This document shows, piece by piece, positions 4,594 to 5,271 of a DNA stretch of 5,271 nucleotides. A program made the translations under genes and the position numbers. The notes below the pieces were generated by a model that was given only the letters and a program-made list of their open reading frames with translations, was not told where the DNA came from and searched no databases. Positions within the stretch are counted from its first letter, which is position 1, and every line of letters begins with the position of its first letter. Origin of the DNA: Candidatus Nomurabacteria bacterium GW2011_GWF2_43_8 (GTDB lineage: Bacteria > Patescibacteriota > Minisyncoccia > Phycocordibacterales > UBA9973); assembly GCA_001000035.1 (NCBI GenBank), contig LCGX01000044.1, positions 1 through 5,271 of the forward strand, in the 5' to 3' direction.

Positions 4594-4697
4594 CCATAAA
4601 AAATTAAATAAATTTGCCAGCCAAGAAAAATCCAAAAACCAATTCCTGCCAAAACAAATATTATCCAAGCAAACAAATTGAACCAATCAATTCTCAT
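4590..4697 (-). CDS. 35-residue single-TM protein coupled to the endolysin
   Basis: A short open frame from ATG 4697 to TGA 4592-4590 encodes M-R-I-D-W-F-N-L-F-A-W, a hydrophobic run (I-I-F-V-L-A-G-I-G-F-W-I-F-L-G-W) and a short Q-I-Y-L-I-F-Y-G tail. It is essentially one membrane helix with an R at the N-terminus. Placement argues strongly for a real gene. Its ATG is one base after the TGA of the upstream XhlA-like gene, and its TGA overlaps the ATG of the M23 gene as ATGA. It falls below usual gene-calling length limits and is otherwise hidden by an over-long endolysin frame. A role in lysis (a small holin, holin regulator or lysis accessory) is inference from size and neighbours. No family is recognised. 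Confidence 0.7.
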   Translation of the reverse strand: MRIDWFNLFAWIIFVLAGIGFWIFLGWQIYLIFYG

Positions 4698-4698
4698 C

Positions 4699-4896
4699 TC
4701 ATTTAAGTATTAAAGCAAATATTGACCCAACAATCGCCGTAATTGAAATCGTTGATACGAGAAAAAAGAAATATTTAATCCAATCCATATTGGTTTTAAT
4801 TTCGGTAATTTCGGCAGTTAAATGAACAAGATGATTGTCGAGTTTTTCATCTACGGATTTCACCCACTTTTCAAGTTTGTCAATTTGAGAATCCAT
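4699..4896 (-). CDS. XhlA-like coiled-coil plus TM protein
   Basis: This 65-residue protein has an N-terminal heptad-rich amphipathic helix (about 1-38, D-S-Q-I-D-K-L-E-K-W-V-K-S-V-D-E-K-L-D-N-H-L-V-H-L split by hydrophobic a/d positions). It then has D-W-I-K (38-41) and one membrane helix (42-63). This architecture and the N-H-L-x-H-L/x-E-I-x-x-I-K-T-N-x-x-W pattern match XhlA/haemolysin-type phage proteins, which sit at the cytoplasmic membrane and assist holin-endolysin lysis. The identification rests on architecture and general pattern, so it is moderate. It has the best Shine-Dalgarno sequence of the cassette (AGAGGA, 4913-4908, spacer 11). It is separated by one base from both the preceding stop and the following start, consistent with coupled translation. 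Confidence 0.8.
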   Translation of the reverse strand: MDSQIDKLEKWVKSVDEKLDNHLVHLTAEITEIKTNMDWIKYFFFLVSTISITAIVGSIFALILK

Positions 4897-4897
4897 A

Positions 4898-5188
4898 TTA
4901 TTGTTTTTCCTCTGGTTTCGTATCCAGAAAAAGATTCACGTGTCTCTCAAAAAGCGCAGAGACAAGAATCAGAATTGCTAATATGTAAAATCCCCACGAA
5001 ACGTGTCTGCCAAACAGCTCGACCAAGCCGATGACCAAAATAATAAATCCAAGTAATATGTCTAAAGGATTGACAAAAACTTTGGTGATTGCTGATACCG
5101 CTCCCGCAAAAGGAAAAAGCCTGCGGAACGTCCACGGTTCCTTCACTTCTGGCTTGTTTGGGATGTCTTGTTGAGCAGTTAGCGCCAT
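4898..5188 (-). CDS. Two-TM membrane protein opening the lysis cassette
   Basis: From ATG 5188 the product has 96 residues. It has a polar N-terminal segment (1-28, including P-E-V-K-E-P-W-T-F-R-R-L-F-P-F), a weakly hydrophobic stretch (28-39), then two membrane helices (about 42-60 and 65-83) joined by the short F-G-R-H-V-S turn, and a charged tail ending K-P-E-E-K-Q. This is a plausible holin or membrane scaffold, but no family is recognised. The frame extends to another ATG at 5206. That codon lies upstream of the predicted transcription start and overlaps the extended -10 box, so 5188 is preferred. There is no Shine-Dalgarno sequence, and the message is predicted to be leaderless. The stop is one base before the XhlA-like start. 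Confidence 0.8.
   Translation of the reverse strand: MALTAQQDIPNKPEVKEPWTFRRLFPFAGAVSAITKVFVNPLDILLGFIILVIGLVELFGRHVSWGFYILAILILVSALFERHVNLFLDTKPEEKQ
4908..4913 (-). promoter_or_regulatory. Shine-Dalgarno (AGAGGA) for the XhlA-like gene
   Basis: AGAGGA on the minus strand lies 11 nt before the ATG at 4896, inside the end of the upstream gene. It is the clearest Shine-Dalgarno match in the window and contrasts with the SD-less first gene of the same operon. Confidence 0.6.
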
Positions 5189-5194
5189 AGATTT

Positions 5195-5203
5195 ATTATA
5201 CCA
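5195..5203 (-). promoter_or_regulatory. Extended -10 promoter (TGGTATAAT) of the lysis cassette
   Basis: On the minus strand TGG-TATAAT forms a perfect extended -10 element (TGnTATAAT). The sequence 17 nt upstream is not a good -35, as is common for extended -10 promoters. Six bases separate the box from ATG 5188, so transcription would begin at about the start codon itself. It lies 7 nt past the stop of the gene entering from the right edge and is well placed to drive the whole cassette. Confidence 0.65.
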
Positions 5204-5209
5204 CATTTG

Positions 5210-5271
5210 TTAAACCTCGCGTAGTGAAATGCCCACAATATATTCCAAGGCTTTATCCTTTAAAGAAATGG
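5210..5271 (-). CDS. C-terminal end of an unidentified minus-strand gene
   Basis: One minus-strand frame is open from the right edge to TAA at 5212-5210 and would end ...I-S-L-K-D-K-A-L-E-Y-I-V-G-I-S-L-R-E-V. The frame is short, so openness alone is weak evidence, but the composition looks protein-like and the stop falls just before the promoter of the next gene. If real, it would be the gene upstream of the lysis cassette. No function can be proposed from 20 residues. Confidence 0.45.
   Translation of the reverse strand, partial: ISLKDKALEYIVGISLREV

Noticed and set aside
4594..4686. Upstream extension of the M23 gene to ATG 4686
   Set aside because: It overlaps the 35-residue membrane gene in another frame, and the ATGA junction at 4593-4590 gives a better start. 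The M23 fold does not need the added residues.
5125..5141. Inverted repeat GGAAC-N7-GTTCC
   Set aside because: It lies inside the coding sequence of a supported membrane gene, its arms are only 5 bp, and there is no second copy. Probably chance.
1..5271. CRISPR arrays, tRNA genes, insertion sequences, att sites
   Set aside because: I saw no regularly spaced repeats, cloverleaf-like segment, transposase or long direct/terminal repeat by eye. A tRNAscan and repeat search would be decisive.

Overview
The window looks like part of a tailed-phage or prophage genome from an uncultivated bacterial host. The support is the mix of short, tightly packed genes: an HNH-like zinc protein, an excisionase-type HTH protein, a RusA-family resolvase, a phage-type peptide deformylase, two cell-wall hydrolases and a run of small membrane proteins. 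No capsid, terminase, portal or tail gene is recognisable here, so the phage assignment is inference. Several proteins feel like those seen in contigs from Patescibacteria-type metagenomes, but this is an impression and the host cannot be fixed from this sequence.

Plus strand, about 1-3501. A treble-clef/HNH-like gene (about 37-306, with a disrupted or unidentified 5' end) is followed by an HTH_17 protein (319-552), an OB-fold-like protein of unknown role (565-903), a membrane-anchored lysozyme/glucosaminidase-like protein (915-1421), two small helical unknowns (1387-1614, 1604-1840), an AT-rich zinc-ribbon protein (1827-2069), an unknown protein with a charged tail (2082-2474), a RusA-like Holliday junction resolvase (2474-2863) and a peptide deformylase with an N-terminal extension (2860-3501). 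Most of these genes overlap or abut, so they probably form one or a few transcripts serving DNA handling and host takeover.

Centre, 3502-3610. This gap holds a strong 15-bp hairpin with T-rich flanks (3517-3553). It is placed to stop transcription from both sides.

Minus strand, 5212 down to 3611. This is a compact lysis-type cassette: a two-TM protein (5188-4898), an XhlA-like coiled-coil plus TM protein (4896-4699), a 35-residue single-TM protein (4697-4590), an M23 endopeptidase (4593-3829) and a two-TM protein (3796-3611). The first four junctions are 1-nt gaps or an ATGA overlap. An extended -10 box (5195-5203) lies only 6 nt before the first start codon, which predicts a leaderless mRNA. 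The end of another minus-strand gene enters at the right edge (5210-5271).

Two signals run through the window beyond gene content. TATAAT boxes sit 4-6 nt before three start codons (319, 2082 and minus-strand 5188). Seven starts, including six consecutive plus-strand genes, carry CT immediately before ATG and generally lack a usable Shine-Dalgarno sequence. Together they suggest that leaderless or otherwise SD-independent initiation is common here.
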